A stretch of DNA of 64,000 nucleotides from Pseudomonas farsensis (GTDB lineage: Bacteria; Pseudomonadota; Gammaproteobacteria; Pseudomonadales; Pseudomonadaceae). The position numbers and the translations under genes were made by a program. Position 1 is the first letter of the stretch; each line of letters begins with the position of its first letter. Under the pieces are notes generated by a model. It was given only the letters and a program-made list of their open reading frames with translations. It had not been told where the DNA came from and did not search any database. This document shows positions 1 through 7,252 of this stretch, piece after piece. The DNA lies in contig NZ_JABWRF020000001.1 in assembly GCF_014268805.2 (NCBI RefSeq), positions 1,374,001 through 1,438,000 of the forward strand, written 5' to 3'.

Positions 1-1
1 C

Positions 2-226
2 GCGCTGCTTCATTGCGGGCAGCCGCTTATGGCCTGGTCATGTGGCAACGCCAAAGGCGTGCCATCGGCCAACGCTTTCTTGATCACCAAGCAGGCCTCC
101 GGCACAGCCAAGATCGACCCGCTTATGGCTACTTTCAACGCCGTTTCTCTGATCAGCCTCAATCCTGAAGGTCGCGGAGGAATGGACAACTTCATGGCTG
201 GCATTCGGGACCCACTGATCGCATGA
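2..226 (+). CDS. terL: Phage terminase large subunit, C-terminal end (partial)
   Basis: The frame is open from the first complete codon at position 2 to the TGA at 224-226, so only the last 74 residues are present. The visible tail contains ...NAFLITKQASGTAKIDP followed by LMATFNAVSL, which matches the end of the nuclease domain of HK97-type large terminases. The enzyme is the ATP-driven motor and nuclease that packages concatemeric DNA into the prohead through the portal. The ATPase motifs lie upstream of the window. The stop overlaps the ATG of the next small gene (ATGA at 223-226), which fits translational coupling. Confidence 0.85.
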   Translation, partial: ALLHCGQPLMAWSCGNAKGVPSANAFLITKQASGTAKIDPLMATFNAVSLISLNPEGRGGMDNFMAGIRDPLIA

Positions 227-384
227 ACGCACTTCATATTTACATCGCTTGCGCTCTGGTGGCTTTCTGCCTGGCATGTTCCGGGGTATGGGTACTGGCC
301 GGTACAGGCTGGGCCTTGCTGGCAGGGTCGGTGAGTTTCTTCTGCATCGCCGGCTTCCTTCGCCGAGGGCTGACCAGTGATTAA
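223..384 (+). CDS. Small two-helix membrane protein between terminase and portal
   Basis: This 53-codon frame starts with the ATG that overlaps the terminase stop and ends 8 bases inside the portal gene, so it is tightly packed in the head operon. The protein begins MNALHIYIACAL and has two hydrophobic stretches (about residues 5-25 and 26-45) and a short basic tail (FLRRGLTSD). Function is unknown. The position between packaging motor and portal and the double overlap support a real gene. It could be a membrane-active or lysis-related peptide, but the sequence gives no direct evidence for that. Confidence 0.6.
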   Translation: MNALHIYIACALVAFCLACSGVWVLAGTGWALLAGSVSFFCIAGFLRRGLTSD

Positions 385-1687
385 AACCTTATCCCAGGCA
401 TTGGGCGCTGCAGCCACCAAGCCGTCAGCCAGTGTGGGAGAGTGGCTGGGCAGGACCATCAAGCTGTCGGATGGCGGGTTCTGGAGCGCCTTCTCTGGTG
501 CCCAGTCCAGCAGCGGCAAGTCAGTCAGTGTGGACAAGGCGATGCGTCTTTCCACGGTTTGGGCATGTGTCCGCATCATCTCGACCTCGGTGGCTGGCCT
601 GCCGTTGAGTATTTACAGGCGGATGCCAGATGGTAGCCGCGAGAGTGCGCGGGATTTCCCGCTTTATGACGTGGTGCACACCAGCCCGAACGAAGACATG
701 GCCGCCTTCCATTTCTGGCAGGCAGTCGTTGCCTCGATGTTGCTGTGGGGCAACGCCTACTGCGAAATCCACCGATCCGCAGGCCGCGTCATCGCGCTGG
801 ACTTTCTGATGCCGTCCAGAGTCGACCTCGAATTCGATGATGATGGTCGGCTGAGGTACTTCTTCAGGCCTAGGAAGGGCGCGCGTCGAGAGATTGTTCG
901 GCAGAACATGCTGCACATCCCGGCATTCACGCTGGATGGCCGGGTAGGGCTTTCCGCCATTCGTTACGGCGCGGATGTGTTCGGTTCGGCGATGTCAGCC
1001 GACGACGCGGCGAATAGCACCTTCCGTAACGGCATGATGCCAACGGTGGCGTTTTCGGTGGACAAGACGCTGAATCCGGCCCAGCGCGTTGAGTTCCGCG
1101 AGTACGTCAAGACCATCTCAGGGGCGCTCAACGCCGGGAAAAGCCCCGTGCTCGAGCAAGGCGTAAAGCCTGAGATGATCGGCATCAATCCTGCCGACGC
1201 CCAGTTGCTGGAGTCCAGAGGACACAGTGTCGAGGAAATCTGCCGTTGGTTCGGTGTTCCGCCCTGGATGGTGATGAAGACGGACAAGGGCAGCAACTGG
1301 GGAACCGGTCTGGAGCAGCAGCAGATCGCATTCCTCACCTACTGCATCATGTCTTTCACATCGCCTATCGAGCAGTGCGTAAACAAGTGGTGCATGACGG
1401 CGGTAGACCGCATCAACTTCTATTCGGAATTCTCGCTTGAGGCGTTCTTGAGGGCAGACAGCACCGGACGCGCGGCGTACCTGAGCACCATGGCTCAGAA
1501 CGGTTTCATCACTCGCAACGAAGGGCGGCGCAAAGACAACATGCCTCATATGCCTGGAGGGGACGTGCTCACGGTTCAGTCCAACCTGGTGCCGCTGGAG
1601 CAGCTGGGCAAGCAAAACGATGGGCAGGCCGTTCGGGCCGCACTGATGAACTGGCTGCAAGAGCCGGACAGCACCTCACCGGAGTAA
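377..1687 (+). CDS. HK97-family phage portal protein
   Basis: The 436-residue product forms the dodecameric ring at the capsid vertex through which DNA is packaged and ejected and to which head-tail connectors attach. Features of the HK97 portal family visible here are the early segment ...AMRLSTVWACVRIISTSVA (about residues 55-73), the central PLSIYRRMPDGS region, and the later SVEEICRWFGVPPWMV helix near residue 285. Length is normal for the family. The start is GTG at 377, preceded by GAGGG about 8 bases upstream. It overlaps the previous gene by 8 bases and is followed after 3 bases by the prohead protease. Confidence 0.93.
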   Translation: MIKTLSQALGAAATKPSASVGEWLGRTIKLSDGGFWSAFSGAQSSSGKSVSVDKAMRLSTVWACVRIISTSVAGLPLSIYRRMPDGSRESARDFPLYDVVHTSPNEDMAAFHFWQAVVASMLLWGNAYCEIHRSAGRVIALDFLMPSRVDLEFDDDGRLRYFFRPRKGARREIVRQNMLHIPAFTLDGRVGLSAIRYGADVFGSAMSADDAANSTFRNGMMPTVAFSVDKTLNPAQRVEFREYVKTISGALNAGKSPVLEQGVKPEMIGINPADAQLLESRGHSVEEICRWFGVPPWMVMKTDKGSNWGTGLEQQQIAFLTYCIMSFTSPIEQCVNKWCMTAVDRINFYSEFSLEAFLRADSTGRAAYLSTMAQNGFITRNEGRRKDNMPHMPGGDVLTVQSNLVPLEQLGKQNDGQAVRAALMNWLQEPDSTSPE

Positions 1688-1690
1688 TCC

Positions 1691-2548
1691 ATGAAACACA
1701 AAATTCAGTCTCGCGGCCTGCGCAGCGAGATGAGCCCGCGCGCGCTCGATAAATGGAACCCCGCCATCCAAGCGGCCGTTGAGAACACCTCAGACACCAT
1801 CACGGTGTATGGGGTGATCGGCGAAGACTGGTACGGCGAGGGCGTCACGCTCAAGCGGATCGATGCAGCGCTGCGCGCCATCGGTGAGCGCGATGTCACC
1901 GTCTATATCAACTCGCCAGGCGGCGACATGTTTGAAGGCATCGCCATTTACCACCGCCTTCAGGAGCACAGTCACCAGGTCACCACCAAGGTGCTCGGCA
2001 TGGCGGCTAGCGCTGCTTCGATCGTTTTCCTCGCAGGCAAGAAACGAGAGGTGGCCAGCAGTGCCTTCCTGATGATCCACAACTGCTGGACCTGGCTCGC
2101 CGGCAATCGTCACTACCTTCGCGACATCGCCGATGACATGGAAGAGTTCGATGCCGCCATGGCCGACCTCTACGCCGAGACCAGCGGGCAGCCGGCTGAA
2201 GACATGGCCGAGCTGATGGACGACGAAACCTACATTCGCGGCAAGCGTGCCGTTGAGCTGGGCCTGGCCACAGGGCTGCTGTCGTCCAGCGAAGTCACCG
2301 AGCGTGAGACCGAAGACGCAGCCCAGGCCAATGCGCTCAAGGCCATGGATGTTGCCTTGGCCAAGGGCGGCATGCCTCGTTCTGAGCGCCGTGAACTGTT
2401 CGCCAGTTTCAAGTCCGGTATGCCTCGCGCTGCCGGCGGGGGCACGCATAACGCTGCCTCGACCGATAAGCCCCGCGCTGTCGCGCCAGACCTCTCCGCC
2501 TCTCTGAGCGCGGCAACCAATCTACTCAATTCTTTGCAAGGACAGTGA
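1691..2548 (+). CDS. ClpP-like (S14) prohead protease
   Basis: This is a 285-residue serine protease that matures the prohead by cleaving the capsid protein's scaffold part. The ClpP fold is clear: YINSPGGDMFEGIAIY near residues 72-87, the nucleophile in GMAASAAS (Ser107), and the catalytic histidine in LMIH (His130). The C-terminal third (from about residue 205) is low-complexity and outside the catalytic fold, as in many phage ClpP-type proteases. A GGAG ribosome site precedes the ATG. It lies between portal and capsid genes, the usual HK97 order, and its stop sits just upstream of the capsid start. Confidence 0.92.
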   Translation: MKHKIQSRGLRSEMSPRALDKWNPAIQAAVENTSDTITVYGVIGEDWYGEGVTLKRIDAALRAIGERDVTVYINSPGGDMFEGIAIYHRLQEHSHQVTTKVLGMAASAASIVFLAGKKREVASSAFLMIHNCWTWLAGNRHYLRDIADDMEEFDAAMADLYAETSGQPAEDMAELMDDETYIRGKRAVELGLATGLLSSSEVTERETEDAAQANALKAMDVALAKGGMPRSERRELFASFKSGMPRAAGGGTHNAASTDKPRAVAPDLSASLSAATNLLNSLQGQ

Positions 2549-2550
2549 CC

Positions 2551-3735
2551 ATGGACTTTGAAGCCCAAGTCAAGGAACTCAACGCCAGCCTCAAGGGCAT
2601 TGGCGATCAAATCAAGAGCCAGGCCGAGGCGGTCGAGAAGCAGATCAAGGCGTCCGGTGATATGAATACCGAAACTCGCGCCAAGGTCGACGAGCTGCTG
2701 ACCAAGCAAGGCGAACTCAACGCTCGCCTGGGTGAAGCCGAGCAAAAGCTCGTCAACGCCAATCGCGACCGCAATCACCAAGAGGAGCCTCAAAAGTCGG
2801 TCGGCGCTTTGGTGATCGAAAGCGAAGAAATGAAGGACATGAGCGCCTCCTTCCGTGGTTCGCGACGCGTATCCGTGCCGCGCGCCGCCATCACCACTGC
2901 TACCGGCGGTGACCTGGTTCCTGCCCAGCGCCTGGCCGGTGTTGTGGCGCCGCCACAGCGTCGATTGACGATTCGCGACCTGGTGGCGCCTGGCGAGACG
3001 GAGTCGAACTCCATCGAGTACATCCGTGAGACTGGCTACACCAACAACGCGCGCACGGTCGCGGAAGGAACCGCCAAGCCGTACTCCGACATCACCTTCG
3101 CCCTGGCGACCGCGAACGTCCGCACTATTGCTCACCTGTTCAAGGCGAGCCGCCAGATGCTTGATGACGCCAAAGCACTGCAGAGTTACATCGACGCGCG
3201 TGCCCGCTATGGCCTGAACATGGCAGAAGAAGCTCAACTGCTCTACGGCAACGGCTCCGGTGCGAATTTGCAGGGCCTCATGACTGTTGCCCAGCTGTAC
3301 GCCCAGCCCGCTGGCGTATCCGTTGTGGGTGAGCAGCGTATCGACCGACTGCGCCTGGCGCTCTTGCAAGCCGAACTGGCGGAGTTCCCCTCGGACGGTA
3401 TCGTCCTCAACCCAATCGACTGGGCGGCCATCGAGCTGACCAAAGACGGGGAGGGGCGTTACATCATTGGCCAGCCTCAGGAAGGAACCAGTGCAAAGCT
3501 CTGGAATCGCCCGGTGGTTTCCACTCAGGCCATGACTCAAGACGACTTCCTTGTCGGTGCGTTCAAGCTCGGCGCGCAGATCTTCGATCGCATGGAAATT
3601 GAAGTGTTGATCTCCACCGAGAACGACAAGGATTTCGAGAACAACATGGCGACTATCCGCGCCGAGGAGCGCCTTGCCTTCGCCATCTACCGCGACGAGG
3701 CCTTCGTCACCGGCCAACTGACCGGCACGCCTTAA
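2551..3735 (+). CDS. HK97-family major capsid protein with N-terminal delta (scaffold) domain
   Basis: The 394-residue product is the shell subunit. Residues 1 to about 85 are charged and helical (VKELNASLKGIGDQIKSQAE and onward), typical of the coiled-coil delta domain removed by the prohead protease. From about residue 95 the HK97 fold begins, with VPRAAITTATGGDLVPAQ, followed by RLTIRDLVAPGETESNSIEY. The C-terminal part contains the ...LVGAFKLGAQIFDR strand. The ATG at 2551 is chosen because AAGGA lies about 8 bases before it. A GTG at 2545 in the same frame overlaps the protease stop and is an alternative. Confidence 0.93.
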   Translation: MDFEAQVKELNASLKGIGDQIKSQAEAVEKQIKASGDMNTETRAKVDELLTKQGELNARLGEAEQKLVNANRDRNHQEEPQKSVGALVIESEEMKDMSASFRGSRRVSVPRAAITTATGGDLVPAQRLAGVVAPPQRRLTIRDLVAPGETESNSIEYIRETGYTNNARTVAEGTAKPYSDITFALATANVRTIAHLFKASRQMLDDAKALQSYIDARARYGLNMAEEAQLLYGNGSGANLQGLMTVAQLYAQPAGVSVVGEQRIDRLRLALLQAELAEFPSDGIVLNPIDWAAIELTKDGEGRYIIGQPQEGTSAKLWNRPVVSTQAMTQDDFLVGAFKLGAQIFDRMEIEVLISTENDKDFENNMATIRAEERLAFAIYRDEAFVTGQLTGTP

Positions 3736-3783
3736 CTTCCCCGCACAACGGCGTCAGCAATGGCGCCTGACTGGAGTATTCCT

Positions 3784-4308
3784 ATGGCACGTAAACAGGA
3801 AAAACCAGAGGCCGCGGTTGAGGTGCAAGACGCTGCTTCAGCCTCTCAACCCGTCAACGGCAAGTCTGAGGGTGGTGTTTTGCCGCTTCCGACTGAGGTC
3901 ACGCTTTCACCGGGCACTGGCGAGGACGGCGCTTCCGTAGCGGCTCCAGCCCTTGCAGCGAACTTAGCTCCGCAGCAGCAGGAAATTGCGGGGCGTGAGC
4001 CAAATGTTGGGGCAGAGGGTCTGGTCGCCGCCTCCAATCCTTCTGCCGTGGTAGCGGGCGATCCTGCTGAATCCGTCCGGGACGAACCAGTGGAGGGCAT
4101 TGCCGGGGATGGCCTCGATGAGTCGGTAGTCGAGGAGCGGGTGCTGGACAACCTCAATCCTGTGGCGCTCCAGATTTACCCGATGCGGTCCTACATGGAT
4201 GAAGGTGAGTTGCGTCGTCGCGGTGGTCCGGCCTATTCGGTTCCTCGTCGCCATGCTGAAGAGCTGATGGAGCGAAAGCTGGCGTCCCTACATCCTCTGA
4301 AGGAGTGA
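3784..4308 (+). CDS. Phage hypothetical protein, Pro/Ala/Glu-rich
   Basis: A 174-residue protein with no recognised catalytic domain. Residues 1 to about 125 are rich in Ala, Glu, Pro and Val and look disordered. The last 50 residues (LQIYPMRSYMDEGELRRRGGPAYSVPRRHAEEL...) look folded and resemble small proteins found beside HK97-type connectors. The ATG at 3784 is chosen because TGGAG precedes it. An in-frame ATG at 3760 lacks a comparable site. It sits between the capsid and head-tail connector genes, so a role in head completion or decoration is plausible but unproven. Confidence 0.7.
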   Translation: MARKQEKPEAAVEVQDAASASQPVNGKSEGGVLPLPTEVTLSPGTGEDGASVAAPALAANLAPQQQEIAGREPNVGAEGLVAASNPSAVVAGDPAESVRDEPVEGIAGDGLDESVVEERVLDNLNPVALQIYPMRSYMDEGELRRRGGPAYSVPRRHAEELMERKLASLHPLKE

Positions 4309-4312
4309 CGGC

Positions 4313-4789
4313 ATGCCAGTAATTGCAATCGACTTGGCCATGCATCACCTGTTGGCAGAGCCAGAAGATCAGGCACTAGTCGAAGCACAGCTTGGTGCTG
4401 CGGAGGATGCGGCGATGAATTTTCTAAACCGCCGCTTCTACCTGGATCAGGTTGTCCTCGATGCTGCTCGCGCTGGCGTGCAGGAAATGATGCAGGAAGC
4501 CAAGGAAGCGAACGCTGCGGCTGTAGATGCTGCTGACGCGGAGCAGGATCACACCATACGCTGCCGTCTGCTTGAGCACGCCAGAAAGGCGCTGGCCGCC
4601 GCCTACGACCAGGCCGACGCTATCGCCTATGGCATGGTTATAAACCCTTCGATCCAGGCTGCCTGTCTGCTCAAGCTTGGCCATCTGTTCGCCAATCGCG
4701 AGGAGGTTGTCACCGGAGCGACTGCGGTCGAGCTTCCGTTGGCGTCTCAGCACCTGCTGATGCCGTACCGCATCCGGATGGGTGTGTAA
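4313..4789 (+). CDS. Head-tail connector protein (gp6-like)
   Basis: A 158-residue protein. Its start, AIDLAMHHLLAEPEDQALVEAQL, and the segment EDAAMNFLNRRFY match the DNA-packaging/connector proteins of the HK97 gp6 type. These form a ring below the portal to extend the DNA channel. Between about residues 45 and 95 there is an inserted Ala-rich helical stretch (ANAAAVDAADAEQDHT), longer than in the shortest family members. GGAG precedes the ATG, and its stop overlaps the next start (TAATG). Confidence 0.8.
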   Translation: MPVIAIDLAMHHLLAEPEDQALVEAQLGAAEDAAMNFLNRRFYLDQVVLDAARAGVQEMMQEAKEANAAAVDAADAEQDHTIRCRLLEHARKALAAAYDQADAIAYGMVINPSIQAACLLKLGHLFANREEVVTGATAVELPLASQHLLMPYRIRMGV

Positions 4790-5130
4790 TGCAGGCCGGC
4801 AAGCTCCGGCATCGCATCGACATCGAGGAGAAAACCACTCCCCGAGACCCGAAAACCGGTGCGTTCGGCGAGCCGCAATGGACTGTGCGCTGGCCCAAGT
4901 GCCCCGCCCGCGTCGAGCCGCTTTCAGCTCGCGATCTGGTCGCGGCCCAGGCCGCGCAATCCGAGGCCACCGCGCGAATGGTCATCCGGTACCGCGCCGG
5001 AGTGCTCCCAACCATGCGGGCGATCTACCGCGGCGAGGTGTACAGCTTCGAAGGTCCGCCCCTCGAGGATCCGAAGTCCGGTTTGGAGTATCTGACGATC
5101 CTCGTTTCGAAGGGGGTGAAAGATGGCTGA
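4789..5130 (+). CDS. Phage head-tail adaptor (head closure protein)
   Basis: A 113-residue protein beginning MQAGKLRHRIDIEEKTTPRD, the usual opening of the SPP1 gp16 / HK97 head-closure family. It continues with beta-rich segments (RVEPLSARDLVAAQ, ATARMVIRYRAG, MRAIYRGEVYSFEG). These proteins cap the connector and hold packaged DNA before the tail joins. Length and order (connector, closure, gp10, terminator) match the family. The ATG overlaps the previous stop, and the 3' end overlaps the next gene by 8 bases. Confidence 0.85.
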   Translation: MQAGKLRHRIDIEEKTTPRDPKTGAFGEPQWTVRWPKCPARVEPLSARDLVAAQAAQSEATARMVIRYRAGVLPTMRAIYRGEVYSFEGPPLEDPKSGLEYLTILVSKGVKDG

Positions 5131-5596
5131 CGAGATCTCGGCACGCCTGCAGGGCGCGAAACCAATCATCGAGACGATGCTCGGTCTAGCGCCAAAGCTG
5201 CGTAGAAAGGGGCTGCGTAAGGCTGCCCGTCAGGCAATGAACGTCGTCCGGGACGATGCGCGAGCCCGCGCGAAGGCAATCGATGATCCTGAAACCGCCG
5301 AGAAGATCTGGAAGAACATCGTCACCCAAGAATCAGGTCGGCAGGGCCGCAGTGAGGGCGGGGTGGTGATGAAAGTGGGTATTCGCGGCGGCGCTGGCTC
5401 GAACCAGCACAGCAAGGATGCAGGCGGGAATCCTGGTGGCGACACCCGGCACTGGCGCTACCTCGAGTTCGGTACCCAGCACACGCCGCCGGCACCGTTC
5501 ATGCGTCCGGCATTTTCGAGCAACGTCACAGCGGTAACCGATCGCTTCATTCAGGTGCTCGGTCAAGAAGTCGATGCGGCATTGAGAGGGTCTTGA
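5123..5596 (+). CDS. HK97 gp10-family tail-completion protein
   Basis: A 157-residue protein with the gp10 pattern: a basic N-terminal helix (LAPKLRRKGLRKAARQAMNVVRDDARARAK) and the C-terminal signature WRYLEFGTQHTPPAPFMRPAF. The latter is the hallmark YxExGT...PARPF-type segment of the family. It joins head and tail during assembly. An Arg/Gly-rich linker lies between the two parts (about residues 70-108). It overlaps the preceding closure gene by 8 bases, and its TGA overlaps the next ATG. Confidence 0.88.
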   Translation: MADEISARLQGAKPIIETMLGLAPKLRRKGLRKAARQAMNVVRDDARARAKAIDDPETAEKIWKNIVTQESGRQGRSEGGVVMKVGIRGGAGSNQHSKDAGGNPGGDTRHWRYLEFGTQHTPPAPFMRPAFSSNVTAVTDRFIQVLGQEVDAALRGS

Positions 5597-5964
5597 TGGA
5601 GGCGCCAATTTTCGCAGTCTGCTCTGCTGATCCCGGTGTAGCAGCGCTGATCGGTGCTGGCATCGACTGCCGGCTCTACTCGTTCGGCGAAGCGCCGGAA
5701 AAGCCCGTGAAGCCGTACGTCGTCTGGAGCGTAATCAACGGCAGCCCTGAGAACTACCTGGCGGGGCGACCCGACTCAGACAGGTTCACCCTGCAACTCG
5801 ACGTGTATGCGGCCACTGCCGACCCGGTACAGGCAGTGACCAAAGCGCTGTGTGACGCCATTGAGCCGATCGCCTATGTCGTGCGCTGGGGCGCGACCGA
5901 TCGCGACCCCAAGACGAAGGACTGCCACCGAAGCTTTGATGTGGATTGGATAGTCCGCCGATGA
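5596..5964 (+). CDS. Tail terminator-like protein (DUF3168 type)
   Basis: A 122-residue protein: [20 protein letters not shown], then [33 protein letters not shown] and a [23 protein letters not shown] end. This is the layout of DUF3168 tail-terminator proteins, which cap the head-proximal end of the tail tube and set tail length together with the tape measure. The ATG at 5596 overlaps the gp10 stop (TGATG). A hairpin terminator follows directly, separating this connector operon from the tail tube gene. Confidence 0.8.
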   Translation: MEAPIFAVCSADPGVAALIGAGIDCRLYSFGEAPEKPVKPYVVWSVINGSPENYLAGRPDSDRFTLQLDVYAATADPVQAVTKALCDAIEPIAYVVRWGATDRDPKTKDCHRSFDVDWIVRR

Positions 5965-5972
5965 AACAACCC

Positions 5973-5995
5973 AGCCCGCCCAGTGCGGGCTTTTC
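5973..5995 (+). terminator. Rho-independent terminator after the head-connector genes
   Basis: A perfect 7-bp stem AGCCCGC / GCGGGCT with loop CCAGT is followed by TTTTC. It lies between the tail-terminator gene and the tail tube gene, where phages often adjust expression. The next gene has its own strong AGGAG site just downstream. Confidence 0.75.
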
Positions 5996-6016
5996 TTTGC
6001 CCGACAGGAGATAACC

Positions 6017-6508
6017 ATGTCGATTTTGACCCAAGGAACCCAGGTATTTTCCCTGATGCCGCCGCTTAGCGGCACCGGCCCTTTCACCGTGGTGGAAGTC
6101 GAGTGCGCCACAGCCTTCAACCCCGGCGGCGCGCCGAAAGAGCAGATCGAGGACACCTGCCTCAGCTCCAACGAGCGCACTTACAAGCCCGGCCTGCGCA
6201 CCCCCGGCCAAGCCTCCCTGACCATCAACGCCGATCCCAACAGCGCCAGTCACGTTCGCCTGCACCAGCTTTCCGAAGCGAACGGTGATACCACCATGAA
6301 GTGGGCGGTTGGCTGGTCCGATGGCACCGCAGCGCCGACGCTGAACGCCGAAGGCGATGACTTCGAGCTGCCGGACAGCCGCACCTGGTTCGTGTTCGAG
6401 GGCTATGTCGCTGACTTCCCGTTCGACTTCGCCGCCAACGCCGTGGTCAGCACCGCAGTATCCATCCAACGCTCAGGCGGTTCTGCCTGGATCAAGAAAA
6501 CCGCCTAA
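6017..6508 (+). CDS. Phage tail tube protein
   Basis: A 163-residue protein in the tail-tube position, between terminator and assembly chaperones. It starts [20 protein letters not shown] and includes [30 protein letters not shown], a pattern seen in lambda gpV-like tube proteins of Pseudomonas siphophages. It polymerises in hexameric rings around the tape measure. AGGAG precedes the ATG. No C-terminal Ig-like domain is visible, so it is the short form. Confidence 0.85.
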   Translation: MSILTQGTQVFSLMPPLSGTGPFTVVEVECATAFNPGGAPKEQIEDTCLSSNERTYKPGLRTPGQASLTINADPNSASHVRLHQLSEANGDTTMKWAVGWSDGTAAPTLNAEGDDFELPDSRTWFVFEGYVADFPFDFAANAVVSTAVSIQRSGGSAWIKKTA

Positions 6509-6517
6509 GGGGGCGCC

Positions 6518-6856
6518 ATGAATCTCGCGCAACTGAAAAAGAAAGGGGGCGTCATCCTTGATGCCCTGGTGGCCAAAAAGATCGAGTGGAAGCATCTCGA
6601 CGTGGCGGGCAAGGAAGTTACCGACGAGTTCACCGTGCACGTCCGCCGACACTCCTTTGGCGCAATGGAGCAGATGTATGCCGCCGACGAGTCGAAGGCG
6701 TCCCGGAATGCTCGTTACCTGGCTGATTCGATCATGCTGGGTAAGGATGGTGACGAGCCACTGCCATATGAAGACGCTGTCAACCTCGACCAAGCGCTTG
6801 GCCTGCTGTTGCTCAAAGCCGTCAATGAAGTGAATAACCCCGAAGCAAAGAGCTAA
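6518..6856 (+). CDS. Tail assembly chaperone (lambda gpG-like)
   Basis: A 112-residue protein (MNLAQLKKKGGVILDALVAK...). Its position between tail tube and tape measure, and the overlapping frame that follows, identify it as the short tail assembly chaperone. In lambda-like phages this protein and a frameshifted longer form bind the tape measure and recruit tube subunits. A GGGGG-rich ribosome site lies upstream. The TAA at 6854-6856 is bypassed in the proposed -1 frameshift (see next entry). Confidence 0.8.
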   Translation: MNLAQLKKKGGVILDALVAKKIEWKHLDVAGKEVTDEFTVHVRRHSFGAMEQMYAADESKASRNARYLADSIMLGKDGDEPLPYEDAVNLDQALGLLLLKAVNEVNNPEAKS

Positions 6857-7140
6857 CCTCGGCCGACGAGCTGTGGCATGAACTGGTGCTGAACGGGATC
6901 GGCGGCAAATCAATTGCTGAGGCCAAAGCAGCACTTTCCTACGCGGAGGTGCTGGCTTGGGTGGCTTACCGCGACAAGCATGGATCGCTCAACTTGGCGT
7001 ATCGAGGGGAGCTGGCCGCAGCAATCGTTGCGCAGCAGGTCAATCGAGGCGCAGGCGGCAAGGCCGATGTTCAAGATTTCATGCCACATCGAGTTCAGCC
7101 GGGGACTGCGCTTGAGCAGGCGATGGCCGAGTGGGCGTGA
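6838..7140 (+). CDS. Tail assembly chaperone extension made by -1 frameshift (gpGT-like)
   Basis: In the -1 frame the sequence is open from 6838, just after a TAA at 6835-6837, to the TGA at 7138-7140. Its product runs ELTSADELWHELVLNGIG, then AEAKAALSYAEVLAWVAYRD. The typical T-domain text begins before any start codon, so translation probably enters from the upstream frame between 6838 and 6853. Possible slip sites are the CCCC run at 6838-6841 and A-AAG at 6847-6850. Neither is a textbook heptamer. A GTG at 6886 could allow independent initiation. The fusion would be about 207 residues. Confidence 0.75.
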   Translation, partial: PRSKELTSADELWHELVLNGIGGKSIAEAKAALSYAEVLAWVAYRDKHGSLNLAYRGELAAAIVAQQVNRGAGGKADVQDFMPHRVQPGTALEQAMAEWA

Positions 7141-7210
7141 TCTGCAGGCTGTCCTGTTCAGTAGCGATAGCGTCCATTTTCCAGTGGCTTAGCACTGCTA
7201 GACAAACCGT

Positions 7211-7235
7211 AAGGCCCGCTTCGGCGGGCCTTTTG
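7211..7235 (+). terminator. Rho-independent terminator before the tape measure gene
   Basis: The stem GGCCCGC / GCGGGCC is closed by a TTCG tetraloop and followed by TTTTG. It lies in the 112-bp gap between the chaperone extension and the tape measure gene. Confidence 0.8.
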
Positions 7236-7252
7236 CGACATGGAGAAAAGCA

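Noticed and set aside
2230..3717. 495-codon - strand frame across protease and capsid genes
   Set aside because: Antisense shadow in the phage head operon; phage genes there are all on the + strand.
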